The position numbers and the translations under genes are program-made. The notes under the pieces were generated by a model. It had not been told where the DNA came from and searched no databases. It saw only the letters and a list, made by a program, of their open reading frames with translations. Positions 53,780 through 62,257 of a stretch of 64,000 nucleotides of DNA are shown piece by piece. Where the stretch lies: positions 4,401 through 68,400 of the forward strand of contig JAZRXL010000040.1 of assembly GCA_045600225.1 (NCBI GenBank), written 5' to 3'. Source of the stretch: UBA1181 sp045600225. GTDB taxonomy: Bacteria > Bacteroidota > Bacteroidia > Bacteroidales > Paludibacteraceae. How positions within the stretch are numbered: position 1 is the stretch's first letter; each line of letters begins with the position of its first letter.

Positions 53780-54703
53780 CTATCGATATTTTCCTTCTTC
53801 ACAATCTTCCAACACACTCAAATAGCTGTTATAGCGTGACTCGCTAATCAAATGATTTTCCAAAGCTGCACGCACCGCACATCCTGGCTCATGTATATGG
53901 GTACAGTTGCCGAACTTACAATCTGCCGAATGCTTGAATATTTCAGGAAAGTAGTGTCCTACTTCTTCCTTTTGAAAATCTATCGTGCCAAAACCTTTGA
54001 TTCCTGGAGTATCTATCAGATAGCCATCTCCATCCACCTCAAACATTTCGGAGAATGTTGTAGTGTGCATTCCCTTATTATGAATATCAGAAATCACACC
54101 AGTTTTTGTCACAACAGAAGAGGACACTGCATTTATTAGAGATGATTTGCCCACACCAGAATTACCCGACAACAATGTAGTCTTATTCATAAGCATAGAA
54201 CGTAACTCCTCCACCCCAGCTCCTTCCTTAGCCGACACGCACGAAACCTTGTATCCAATAGATTCATACAAATACTTAAGTGCATTCATATACTCTAGTT
54301 CCTCCTCCGTATACAAATCTATCTTATTAATCACAATGGTGGCAGGAACTCTATACGCTTCGGCTGTCGCCAACACACGATCAATAAACACCGTCGATGT
54401 CTCAGGATGGTTGATCGTAACAATAAGCATCAACAGATCGACATTCGCAGCTATAATGTGCAGCTGCTTTGAGAGGTTCGTAGGACGGCGGACTATATAG
54501 TTTCTCCTATCTTCGATATTGGTAATCCAACCAGTGCCATCCGCCATCACATCAAAAGAAACCCGATCGCCTACGGCAACCGGGTTTGTACTTTTTATGC
54601 CTTTAATACGGAAATTGCCTTTGACTCTACACTCAACAAAGTTACAATCCGGTGTTTTCACCAAGTAACTACTTCCCGTATTTCTAACAATTAATCCAAC
54701 CAT
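53780..54703 (-). CDS. rsgA: Ribosome small-subunit biogenesis GTPase RsgA
   Basis: 307 residues. Circularly permuted GTPase that assists late 30S maturation. N-terminal OB domain (GLIVRNTGSSYLVKTPD...), then G-motifs in the permuted order: G4 VINKIDLY, G5 VSAKEG, G1 GNSGVGKSSLINA, G3 DTPGIKGFG. The C-terminal zinc site CKFGNCTHIHEPGCAV is complete. Ten bases after frr and 3 before the histidine kinase. Confidence 0.95.
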   Translation of the reverse strand: MVGLIVRNTGSSYLVKTPDCNFVECRVKGNFRIKGIKSTNPVAVGDRVSFDVMADGTGWITNIEDRRNYIVRRPTNLSKQLHIIAANVDLLMLIVTINHPETSTVFIDRVLATAEAYRVPATIVINKIDLYTEEELEYMNALKYLYESIGYKVSCVSAKEGAGVEELRSMLMNKTTLLSGNSGVGKSSLINAVSSSVVTKTGVISDIHNKGMHTTTFSEMFEVDGDGYLIDTPGIKGFGTIDFQKEEVGHYFPEIFKHSADCKFGNCTHIHEPGCAVRAALENHLISESRYNSYLSVLEDCEEGKYR

Positions 54704-54712
54704 TAGACAAGA

Positions 54713-55273
54713 CTAGACTGTCATGATTTCCTTTTCTTTTGCAGCCAAAAGTTCGTCAACCTTCTTAATGTAACGATCGTGAATCTTTTGGATCTCTGCC
54801 TCTGCATCTTTCTCCACATCTTCAGAAAGTCCATTCTTTATCTCTTTCTTCAAACCCTCAATAGCATCACGACGAGCATTACGAACACTTACCTTTGCAT
54901 CTTCTCCCTCGCCACGTGCTTGCTTTACCAAGACTTTACGACGATCTTCTGTCAATGGAGGAATACAAAGACGAATCAACTCACCATTGTTTTCTGGAGT
55001 GATACCCACCTCTGAATTCATGATTGCTCTTTCAATCTCAGAGATCATTTTCTTCTCCCATGGTTGAATGGCAATTGTTCTTGCATCAGGAGTTGTAATT
55101 GTAGCCACACCCGACAAAGGAACGATACTTCCATAATAATCAACACGGACAGGATCCAAAATACGGACATTCGCCTTTCCAGCACGAATGTGCGCTAATG
55201 AATCATCCAAGTGAGCAACAGCCTGAGACATTTTATCTTCTGCTGCTTTGTAATATTCTTTTACTTCTGCCAT
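54713..55273 (-). CDS. frr: Ribosome recycling factor
   Basis: 186 residues, exact family length. With EF-G it splits post-termination ribosomes. LAHIRAGKANVRILDPVRVDYYGSIVPLSGVATITTPDARTIAIQPWEKKMISEIERAI and LIRLCIPPLTEDRRKVLVKQARGEGEDAKVSVRNARRDA are standard RRF sequence. First gene of the frr-rsgA-kinase unit. Confidence 0.97.
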   Translation of the reverse strand: MAEVKEYYKAAEDKMSQAVAHLDDSLAHIRAGKANVRILDPVRVDYYGSIVPLSGVATITTPDARTIAIQPWEKKMISEIERAIMNSEVGITPENNGELIRLCIPPLTEDRRKVLVKQARGEGEDAKVSVRNARRDAIEGLKKEIKNGLSEDVEKDAEAEIQKIHDRYIKKVDELLAAKEKEIMTV

Positions 55274-55380
55274 AATTTCAATACCTAATAATTTGTAAAA
55301 ATATAATCCTCGTAAAATAGAGACGCAAAAATAAAATTTTTATTCTATCTCAACAAATTGTGACCAAACAAATTAAGATT

Positions 55381-57366
55381 TCACTCAACCGTCACACTAT
55401 CCTTACCCAAAGGAATCCACTTCACTTGTCTTGTTTCTCCTCCGATTATGGATTTACCAGAAGCATCAACCACACCTCGTTTTCCTGCCACCTTTACCGA
55501 GAACATTCCATCTCCATTATATTTCAAATCATCATACAAACAAGGCACCACAATATTTCCCTGGCAGTCGATTACTCCCCAACGATTCACAATCTTCAAT
55601 GGGGCGTAGCCATTCTCAAAATCTCCAATATGATCAAAGATGCAAGATGTCAAGATTGCTCCCTTCTCATCCAATAGTCCGTAAAGTCCATTCTTCTCCA
55701 CCACCTGAGATGCACAGACAGCCTCACTATCCTCAGAGATGTTTCGACTAGGTTTCTCCACACCCTTCGCATCCAAAATATATTTCACCCCACCACGAGT
55801 CACAATGGCAAATCCTTTTCGGAAAGTGGAAGCCTTCTCATATTGACAAGGAATGACCTGTTCTCCTTTCTCGTTAACAAATCCATACTTTCCATCTTTC
55901 TGGACTCTCGCCAAACCATTTGTAGCAAATGCCAAAGCATCTTCATACTGGCATAAGATTACCTCCTTACCCAAACGATCTATGAATCCAAACTTGCCTT
56001 CTTTCGAAACTGGTATCAAGTTTGATTTCGACCATCGATAAGACCATTTCTCCCTGACATCCGAGAAAGAGTAGTCGTATTTGAACGAGGAGATTGGTTT
56101 CATTTCTTCATTCACGAAACCCCACTTGCCCTTTTTCTTAACAGGACATACACCATTGCAGAAAGTCAATATCTCATCATACTCGGGAGTTGAAACGATT
56201 TCTCCCTTTTGGTTCATAAAGTTCCACACCAACTTATCCTTTTTCCTTATAACGACACCTGTCACCGAGGAGTTAAAAGGAGCAAGATCTTCATATTGGC
56301 AAGGGATCTTCAAGGTTCCATTTTTATCTGCGAATCCCTTCAAACCATCTTTTTGAACCATAATCATCTCCGACCCTTCCGAGAATACCTTATCGTATTC
56401 GCATGCCAACAAAGGAGTTCCGTCCGTTTTCACTGCTCCAATCTTGCCACCTCTCTCTACGACGAAATAGGTTACTGCAGATGTGAATGGACCCTCAATC
56501 TGATCATATTCGCAAGGGACAACCATCAAACCTTTTGTATTTAACACACCATATTGTTTCTTTCCATTTTTGTTCTTTTGCATAACTACAGCAAATCCAT
56601 TTTGGAATGACAAAAGCTCATCAAATGGAGTTGGCGCCTGATTATAAATCTCCAAACTCCTCAACTTATCCAACTGAGATCGCTCAATACTCGTTTTTCT
56701 CTCCACCTTTGTCACAACATCAAATCGCTCACCTTTTTTATTGATAGAAAAGGCCGTTCCAATCTTACGAACCGAACATAAAGAATCGACAAATGCTATT
56801 TCATCCAAACGATCGTAGTAATAAGGGATCACCAACAATCCAAATGGATCTATAAATCCGACAGAGTCTTTTTCATCCACTACAGCAGCCATTTGCGATG
56901 AGAATGGATAGGCAAATTTGAAAGAGGGCTCAACCATCATTTCCCCTTGTTTATCCACATATCCCCACACTCCGTTTACCTTTACAGCAGCCATTCCATC
57001 GGAAAAATCCTGAGCATCTTCATATTGGCAGGCAATCACCTCTGTGGCCGATCCATCGATGAAGCCGTACTTTCCGTTTTTCACAACTCTCATCATTCCA
57101 TCTCGGAATTCATAATTGACAGGATATTTAGAGTTGGATTTATCCTTATCATAGGTTGGTGCCAGTATCAATTCCCCATCCAAAGAAAGGAATCCACACT
57201 TATCACTTGTCCATACTGGCAAAAGATTCCCTTGAGGAAGACTCACTTCTGCGTAACGCTGAGTTGCCACCCTCATACCCAAAGTAACGGGTACACTCTT
57301 CTGTGCAAACATAGCCGACTGAGAACAAATGGCTAACGCACCCAATATCAAATGTAACTTTTTCAT
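55381..57366 (-). CDS. Secreted WG-repeat protein
   Basis: 661 residues from ATG 57366 (signal peptide MKKLHLILGALAICSQSAMFAQ); an earlier ATG at 57399 is out of pattern. Almost the whole mature chain is about 15 WG repeats: GFIDxxGxxVIPCQYEDAxxFxxGxAxVxxxGKYGFVNEKG. Such beta-hairpin repeats make curved or propeller-like binding surfaces; in Bacteroidota they are periplasmic or outer-membrane associated. No catalytic residues or sorting tail (ends GKDSVTVE). Partner unknown. Confidence 0.88.
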   Translation of the reverse strand: MKKLHLILGALAICSQSAMFAQKSVPVTLGMRVATQRYAEVSLPQGNLLPVWTSDKCGFLSLDGELILAPTYDKDKSNSKYPVNYEFRDGMMRVVKNGKYGFIDGSATEVIACQYEDAQDFSDGMAAVKVNGVWGYVDKQGEMMVEPSFKFAYPFSSQMAAVVDEKDSVGFIDPFGLLVIPYYYDRLDEIAFVDSLCSVRKIGTAFSINKKGERFDVVTKVERKTSIERSQLDKLRSLEIYNQAPTPFDELLSFQNGFAVVMQKNKNGKKQYGVLNTKGLMVVPCEYDQIEGPFTSAVTYFVVERGGKIGAVKTDGTPLLACEYDKVFSEGSEMIMVQKDGLKGFADKNGTLKIPCQYEDLAPFNSSVTGVVIRKKDKLVWNFMNQKGEIVSTPEYDEILTFCNGVCPVKKKGKWGFVNEEMKPISSFKYDYSFSDVREKWSYRWSKSNLIPVSKEGKFGFIDRLGKEVILCQYEDALAFATNGLARVQKDGKYGFVNEKGEQVIPCQYEKASTFRKGFAIVTRGGVKYILDAKGVEKPSRNISEDSEAVCASQVVEKNGLYGLLDEKGAILTSCIFDHIGDFENGYAPLKIVNRWGVIDCQGNIVVPCLYDDLKYNGDGMFSVKVAGKRGVVDASGKSIIGGETRQVKWIPLGKDSVTVE

Positions 57367-57483
57367 ACTTTCTATATATTTAAACAATTGACAAGGCAAA
57401 TATACAGCAAAATTAGGAATGATTCGTTGCCTTTCTTGTTTTTACGCCATCATCATCGAAAATTCACAATATACACAAACAAG

Positions 57484-57517
57484 AATAAGAGAAGCCAAAC
57501 CAATGACTTCTCTTATT
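57484..57517 (-). terminator. Probable terminator of the 195-residue lipoprotein gene
   Basis: Hairpin AATAAGAGAAG / CTTCTCTTATT (57484-57494, 57507-57517) with a weak T-rich tail (CTTGTTTG) on the minus strand. Confidence 0.65.
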
Positions 57518-57535
57518 GTCGAAACAGGGAGCTCT

Positions 57536-58123
57536 CTACACGATCCGCTTTGTTTCAATCACCCTATCTCCTCCTCCTATGAATTTAATCACTTTTTCCT
57601 TTGACAACCCTCTTAGTTCCAATCTTCGAACTCCTGAATTAGCTGCTGGATCTTCCAATTGGTTAAGTACCTTAGCGGCAAATTTACAGTTGAGTACCGC
57701 ATCATCCGCTTTAGTCTCCATCTTGGCAATAGCGTCTGACTTTGGCGTGGCAATGACTTTTACTGTGACAGGTGAATTACCAAACTGCTTAGTCATTTTA
57801 TATTTCTTATACTTAACGATACGTGGTTCTCCATTTTTATTGCATTCGGTAATCTCTTCCGTTTTGTTCATATCATCAAGCACTTCAACGATCTCCTCGC
57901 CTTGATATTCGTAGGTAGCTTTGAGAACATAAAAATCAGCTATGTCCTCGGCAATGTCTGCATAAACATCAATTACCTTGGTGTCTGCTCGTTTTGAGTT
58001 TTGGACATATTCTGACATATTGTCGAGTTCCTCCATTTCTTCGTTCTTACAAGAAACACAGAAGAAATTTGTAGTTGCAGTTAAAAGAAGAGTTGCTACT
58101 GGGAAAAAGAATTTTGTATTCAT
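57536..58123 (-). CDS. Lipoprotein of unknown function
   Basis: 195 residues. Lipoprotein signal with Cys25 (MNTKFFFPVATLLLTATTNFFCVSC), then acidic KNEEMEELDN. The start MNTKFF and the bases before it match the phosphatase lipoprotein at 30823. The mature part has a charged helix-beta layout (VIDVYADIAEDIADFYVLKATYEYQGEEIVEVLDD) and a segment TVKVIATPKSDAIAKMETKADDAVLNCKFAAKVLNQLED; I do not recognise a family. It follows the 49-residue membrane protein by 75 bases and so probably shares its promoter. Confidence 0.72.
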   Translation of the reverse strand: MNTKFFFPVATLLLTATTNFFCVSCKNEEMEELDNMSEYVQNSKRADTKVIDVYADIAEDIADFYVLKATYEYQGEEIVEVLDDMNKTEEITECNKNGEPRIVKYKKYKMTKQFGNSPVTVKVIATPKSDAIAKMETKADDAVLNCKFAAKVLNQLEDPAANSGVRRLELRGLSKEKVIKFIGGGDRVIETKRIV

Positions 58124-58142
58124 AATATTTAAATTTTGACTG

Positions 58143-58169
58143 TTAGTAATCTTGTTTCGTTTTTATCAT
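58143..58169 (-). other. Short upstream reading frame in leader C (8 codons)
   Basis: ATG 58167-58169 reads MIKTKQDY then TAA, 46 bases before the lipoprotein ATG, after the shared ACAACCCGATGA. Leader C has the same downstream half as leaders A and B but no TGTACA pair or -7 box, consistent with its place inside an operon. Translation unproven. Confidence 0.3.
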
Positions 58170-58198
58170 CGGGTTGTCTTATCTTTTCTATTCGTCTA

Positions 58199-58348
58199 CT
58201 AAATAGATAGGCAAGCCAACAAAAATATCACAACGTAAGCGACGCCCATCGCTATCATGACTTTACGTGTCTTAGGATCTTTCATATCCTTTTCCATTTG
58301 GGGAACATCTACTGAATAAAATAAGTAGTTAACATCATTCGTATACAT
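58199..58348 (-). CDS. Small single-helix membrane protein, 49 residues
   Basis: ATG at 58346-58348, TAG at 58199-58201. The sequence starts MYTNDVNYLFYSVDVPQMEK, has a basic middle (MKDPKTRKV) and ends with a membrane helix of about 17 residues (MIAMGVAYVVIFLLACLSI). The start lies 44 bases after the conserved ATG of leader B, the same geometry as the phosphatase gene, which makes it the direct target of regulatory block B. No homology recognised. Too short for usual gene-calling thresholds. Confidence 0.65.
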   Translation of the reverse strand: MYTNDVNYLFYSVDVPQMEKDMKDPKTRKVMIAMGVAYVVIFLLACLSI

Positions 58349-58525
58349 AATCTTAAATTTTAATTGTTAATAATCTTTTCCGTTTGTGTCATTGGGTTGT
58401 CGTTTGTTCCCGTTGACAATGCAAAGGTAGGGTGACTTTCAGGGGGACGACGGACAGTTCAGGAAAAGCATACGGACAAGTTGTGAAGTTCTCATTTTGT
58501 ACATTTTCACAGATTGTACATATAT
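58349..58525 (-). promoter_or_regulatory. Duplicated regulatory block, copy B (49-residue protein and lipoprotein)
   Basis: In transcription order: TGTACA (58515-58520) and TGTACA (58498-58503), TGTCCGT at 58472-58478 and 58450-58456 (22 bases apart), -7 box TACCTTTG (58422-58429), leader CATTGTCAACGGGAACAAAC identical to copy A, short frame, and ATG at 58348. Spacing equals copy A except for one base between the TGTACA boxes. Together with the DUF4832 terminator this accounts for the 346-base gap 58349-58694. Confidence 0.75.
58360..58392 (-). other. Short upstream reading frame in leader B (10 codons)
   Basis: ATG 58390-58392 reads MTQTEKIINN then TAA, 44 bases before the ATG of the 49-residue gene. 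Conserved start position with leaders A and C; peptide not conserved. Translation unproven. Confidence 0.33.
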
Positions 58526-58551
58526 GTAAACCATTATAAATAAAGCACATA

Positions 58552-58588
58552 CAAAAAGAGTGTATCAAAACTCTTCATTTTGACACAC
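58552..58588 (-). terminator. Terminator downstream of the DUF4832 gene
   Basis: Minus-strand hairpin GTGTGTCAAAA / TTTTGATACAC (58578-58588, 58560-58570; one mismatch) then TCTTTTTG, about 107 bases after the stop. It shields regulatory block B from read-through. Confidence 0.75.
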
Positions 58589-58694
58589 CCTATCTTCTTT
58601 TGAAAAAGTTGAAGGAGATTTATCTTAAAACGTAAAATTTTCTGTTTTTTCGGGATCTGATGTATTTTTTCGGAAGAATAATATTTCATCCATT

Positions 58695-60584
58695 TCACTT
58701 AACCACGACTCGATAAGGACGATCATTCACCACTACCCAATAAACTCCTTGCTGTTGCACGAAAAACTGCGACTCGTTTCCGTTCGCACGCTTCTGTCCT
58801 TGCTTTGCCCCTTTGGCATCATATAGGCAAAGAGTCTTCCCTTTTGCATTTGTGACATGGATTGTGTTTCCGACAACATAAAGAGACACCGCATCATTCG
58901 TCACGCCTTCGATAGGCAGGTCGGTTGACTGTTCGACCGAAAGTATTTCCTCCTCATACGAGGAACAATTGTCAATGGTACAAACACGTCTTCGCAAACC
59001 CGTTTCTTCGAAAGTAGCGACTCGAGTCGTGTCCCACGGACCATACGCATGAAGATGTGATGAGAGAAGCAGCTTTTTATTCCCTAGAATACCATCATTA
59101 TCGAAACGGACAGTCGGATTGGCACCCTTCTCGTAAGCCTCTTCGCTTTCATAGAGAGAAAGCAACACAGAAACGCACTTCTCAGTCGGAGCAACAGATT
59201 CAAACAAAAACTCCTTCGCCATTTCATCCTTGAACGTCCCTTTCGGGATAGAAATCGCACTTCCAAACTGGAAAATCGTCTCACCCGTAGAGTCAGCCCA
59301 CTCGGCTACCAGATAAAGATCAAAGAAGCATGGCGCAACGCCTGTGTTTTTCACGGTAAGTCTTAACGTATTGGTGGATGTTTGCTCTTCCGTCACAGTC
59401 AGAAGATCCGCGCTTAAAATTCTAAAATTATAACCGATCACTTTGGTCATGGAATCCACCGCCGACTTGTTATCATTATAAAACCGGTAGCCCGCATCAC
59501 TGTCCTGATCCAGCACATAATAGGTCAAGTGAGCCGTAGTGATAACATTCTTCCAACGTTCCAAAGTCCACTTCAAGTAACCACCAGGGATCACATCGTT
59601 GTAGGTAAGCATCGTCGCATAACCTGCCAGATTCTCCCCTATTGTAGGCAGATTGGCCTCATAAGCAGGGATCAACGTCTCTTCTCGCTTAGGAGTCGCA
59701 ATCAGTCCGTCATCCCGTTTAGTGATACCAAGACTCAACGCATGCTCATAAACGACACCCGAGCCACTGGATGGCAAGACTAACTGCGTTTTATGGAAAA
59801 TGGAGGCGTAATAGGTCAGCATATCCATTTGCACCTCTTCCGAGGGCATCTGAGTACCATTAAAGTGAGAGACATGCCACTCGCCCCAGTTGCCAAAACT
59901 GCGAACATCAATATATTCAATACGAGGGTCTCCATCATACTTTTCAGCCAGGGCAGCAGCGAACTCTTTATGGGCTTCCAAGTAAAGAGAATCATCCCAG
60001 ACAGGGACAGCCAGAGTGTAGACTGTACCATTGACAGGAAGCGTGGCATAGGTTTTCTTAGCACCTGATTCATAGACGAACGAAGGAGTCCAGTCGTAAT
60101 CCTGCTCAACGGTGTAGTTATTTTTTTGTCCCATTGACGAGGAGTACGGAAAGACACGCAGAGCATATCCCATTCCATGTTTTTCGCACGCATCCAATAG
60201 TTTATCGAGATCTTTCCAATCATAGACGCCTTTCTCGGGGTTCAACTTATCCCAACGCTGATAACCCGAACCATAGGTCACCACGTTCCACGCCTGGTTA
60301 TTCTTCGACCCAACCGGACTATACTCCCACTCAGGAACGAAACACCATGTGCCTCCTGTAGGAAACGTAAAACCCTTATGAGGATTAGCCAACGGTCCGT
60401 CGAAAGGCTTCATATCATAACTGTTTTTCACCGCACAAACCGTATTCGTTTGCGCGAATAAGGATGGAACGAAGAAGACTGTCACAAAGATTGAGACAAC
60501 ACACCTTACACAACAATTAACATACAACACTCTTTCAAGCAGAGATATTCCCCGGTTCTGCAAAAGACTCTGATCGTTTTTCAT
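58695..60584 (-). CDS. Secreted DUF4874/DUF4832 protein (TIM-barrel glycosidase-like)
   Basis: 629 residues. Long N-terminus MKNDQSLLQNRGISLLERVL then a hydrophobic signal (CVVSIFVTVFFVPSLFAQ). The core opens GPLANPHKGFTFPTGG and continues YGSGYQRWDKLNPEKGVYDWKDLDKLLDACEKHGMGYALRVFPYSS, IEYIDVRSFGNWGEWHVSHFN: a beta/alpha barrel with GNWGEWH as likely active-site strand end (Glu possible acid). DUF4832 Ig-like domain follows (about 440-540). The C-terminal ISVYD-like LCLYDAKGAKQGQKRANGNESQFFVQQQGVYWVVVN...VVVK resembles a type A sorting tail. Probably a polysaccharide-active surface enzyme; substrate unknown. Confidence 0.82.
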   Translation of the reverse strand: MKNDQSLLQNRGISLLERVLYVNCCVRCVVSIFVTVFFVPSLFAQTNTVCAVKNSYDMKPFDGPLANPHKGFTFPTGGTWCFVPEWEYSPVGSKNNQAWNVVTYGSGYQRWDKLNPEKGVYDWKDLDKLLDACEKHGMGYALRVFPYSSSMGQKNNYTVEQDYDWTPSFVYESGAKKTYATLPVNGTVYTLAVPVWDDSLYLEAHKEFAAALAEKYDGDPRIEYIDVRSFGNWGEWHVSHFNGTQMPSEEVQMDMLTYYASIFHKTQLVLPSSGSGVVYEHALSLGITKRDDGLIATPKREETLIPAYEANLPTIGENLAGYATMLTYNDVIPGGYLKWTLERWKNVITTAHLTYYVLDQDSDAGYRFYNDNKSAVDSMTKVIGYNFRILSADLLTVTEEQTSTNTLRLTVKNTGVAPCFFDLYLVAEWADSTGETIFQFGSAISIPKGTFKDEMAKEFLFESVAPTEKCVSVLLSLYESEEAYEKGANPTVRFDNDGILGNKKLLLSSHLHAYGPWDTTRVATFEETGLRRRVCTIDNCSSYEEEILSVEQSTDLPIEGVTNDAVSLYVVGNTIHVTNAKGKTLCLYDAKGAKQGQKRANGNESQFFVQQQGVYWVVVNDRPYRVVVK

Positions 60585-60723
60585 AACACAAATTTTGAAA
60601 GTGGAAAAATAACGCTTTTTTCACGATTCGCCAAACACTCCATCTAAGTCCCGAAAGCGACAATTTCAAAAGATGAAATAGATGAGGTGTCATACTGGAC
60701 GCTTGGTTCAATCCAATTACCAT

Positions 60724-60761
60724 AAAAAAAGAGCCTCGGAAGTATCTTTCCTCCGAGGCTC
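60724..60761 (-). terminator. Terminator of the OmpA-family gene
   Basis: Minus-strand hairpin GAGCCTCGGA / TCCGAGGCTC (60752-60761, 60731-60740) followed by seven T, 30 bases after the stop. Confidence 0.95.
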
Positions 60762-60790
60762 TTTACATTATTTCTCACCGATTCGTACTA

Positions 60791-62200
60791 TTACTCTACA
60801 TCTTTTGCCTGATACTTATCGATGCTGATTTCGATACGTCGGTTCAACTTACGGTTCGCCTCCGAAGTATTAGGAACCAATGGTTGATTAGGACCCATTC
60901 CGACCGTTTCAATATTAGCTGGATTGATACCCTTCATAACGAGAGCAGCCTTCATCGCTTCCGCACGTTGCTTACTCAACTTGACGTTTTTCTCATAAGC
61001 ACCCAAGTCACACGTATGACCCGTAACCACTAAAACACGATCTGGGTTGGAGTTCAAGAATTTCCTGATAAACTCAAGGTTTTCCTCCACTTCCGGAGTA
61101 AAGATAATATCAGCCTTACCCAAAGCGAAGTTCGCACGAATGTTCTTGCTCAACCATTGAACAGTCTCTTGTGCCTTCTGCAACTCAGCCTCTTTTTCTT
61201 TAGCTAGTCTTTCGGCCTCTTCTCTAGCAATACGTTCTTGCTCCTCACGTGCCAGACGCTCTTGTTCGGCCTGCGCAGCTGCGATACTATCGTTGATACG
61301 TTTCTCCTCGGCCAGACGGGCCTCCTCAGCTGCTATGCGTTCAGCAATAATGGCACTACTATCAATCTTAGGGAATCCAATGGTGATACCGATCTTGACA
61401 CCCGCAGATAATGTTCTAGCCTTGTCCTCCATATCAGAAGAGATGACTCCGATATAATTATTCGATTCTGGCTCATAAAGAGGCGTTGTTGACTCTTTAA
61501 TCATGTTGGTGAATCGATATGCCACGTACGCACCTAAGTAGAGCGACACATTATCTTTCAATACTCTTGTAAACGCCAAATCCAAGTAAGCAGAAGCACC
61601 AGCAGGGCGTAACGTCGCACGGCCTGCGAAATAGTCCTGCACATAGAAATTATGTTGCGGCAACTTCTCGTACTCGATATTGGTATAGTCTTCAAAGAAA
61701 CCTTTTGTTTCGAGAGTACCATCCACAATCTTGAACTTATTCCAGAAAGGAAGGTTAAACTTCACACCAAACCCGGTCAGGAAGTTCCACTTCTCGTTGA
61801 CCTCAGTAGTGTAATAGAATCCGAAAGGAATCTCAAGATCCAACATTCTCTGTACCTCGTCCCACTCGTCGAACGTAGCAGAGTGTGAATAAGTGTGACC
61901 ATTCTCAGGGTGAACGATCATCTTCTCTATGCGCAAGCTGTCATATTTACTGTGCGCATTGTAGAAGCCTAACCCGATACCGGTACCGATACCCCAATGT
62001 TTGCTAAAGTTGTAACGGTACAACAGGTTGAAATTAGCACCTATTCCAGGCTTGTGGTCGCCACCCTGATCGGGGTTGAACTGAATAGACTGCAAACCAC
62101 CACCTGCAGTAATATCCAAATTATGAACATATATATCCGCTGCTTGCAATGAGACGGCACTCATCAAGAGCGACATAAAAAATGAAAACGTTTTTTTCAT
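60791..62200 (-). CDS. OmpA-family outer-membrane protein with barrel, coiled coil and peptidoglycan-binding domain
   Basis: 469 residues from ATG 62200 (MKKTFSFFMSLLMSAVSLQA); an ATG at 62215 gives MKKVVMKKTF. An N-terminal eight-strand barrel (about 25-275), an Ala/Glu/Arg-rich coiled coil (AERIAAEEARLAEEKRINDSIAAAQ..., about 285-355) and a C-terminal OmpA domain with FALGKADIIFTPEVEENLEFI, VVTGHTCDLGAYEKNVKLSKQRAEAMKAAL and NRKLNRRIEI, the diaminopimelate-binding Asp/Arg pair included. It anchors the outer membrane to peptidoglycan. Downstream of the MBG protein gene, 57 bases between, possibly in the same transcript. Confidence 0.92.
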   Translation of the reverse strand: MKKTFSFFMSLLMSAVSLQAADIYVHNLDITAGGGLQSIQFNPDQGGDHKPGIGANFNLLYRYNFSKHWGIGTGIGLGFYNAHSKYDSLRIEKMIVHPENGHTYSHSATFDEWDEVQRMLDLEIPFGFYYTTEVNEKWNFLTGFGVKFNLPFWNKFKIVDGTLETKGFFEDYTNIEYEKLPQHNFYVQDYFAGRATLRPAGASAYLDLAFTRVLKDNVSLYLGAYVAYRFTNMIKESTTPLYEPESNNYIGVISSDMEDKARTLSAGVKIGITIGFPKIDSSAIIAERIAAEEARLAEEKRINDSIAAAQAEQERLAREEQERIAREEAERLAKEKEAELQKAQETVQWLSKNIRANFALGKADIIFTPEVEENLEFIRKFLNSNPDRVLVVTGHTCDLGAYEKNVKLSKQRAEAMKAALVMKGINPANIETVGMGPNQPLVPNTSEANRKLNRRIEISIDKYQAKDVE

Positions 62201-62222
62201 AACTACCTTTTTCATAAACGTA

Positions 62223-62247
62223 GGTGTACCCTGCATCAGAGTACACC
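62223..62247 (-). other. Hairpin between the MBG-protein and OmpA-family genes
   Basis: Inverted repeat GGTGTAC / GTACACC (62223-62229, 62241-62247) without a T-run. It could be a processing or partial termination site. Confidence 0.4.
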
Positions 62248-62257
62248 CTTGTTGTTA

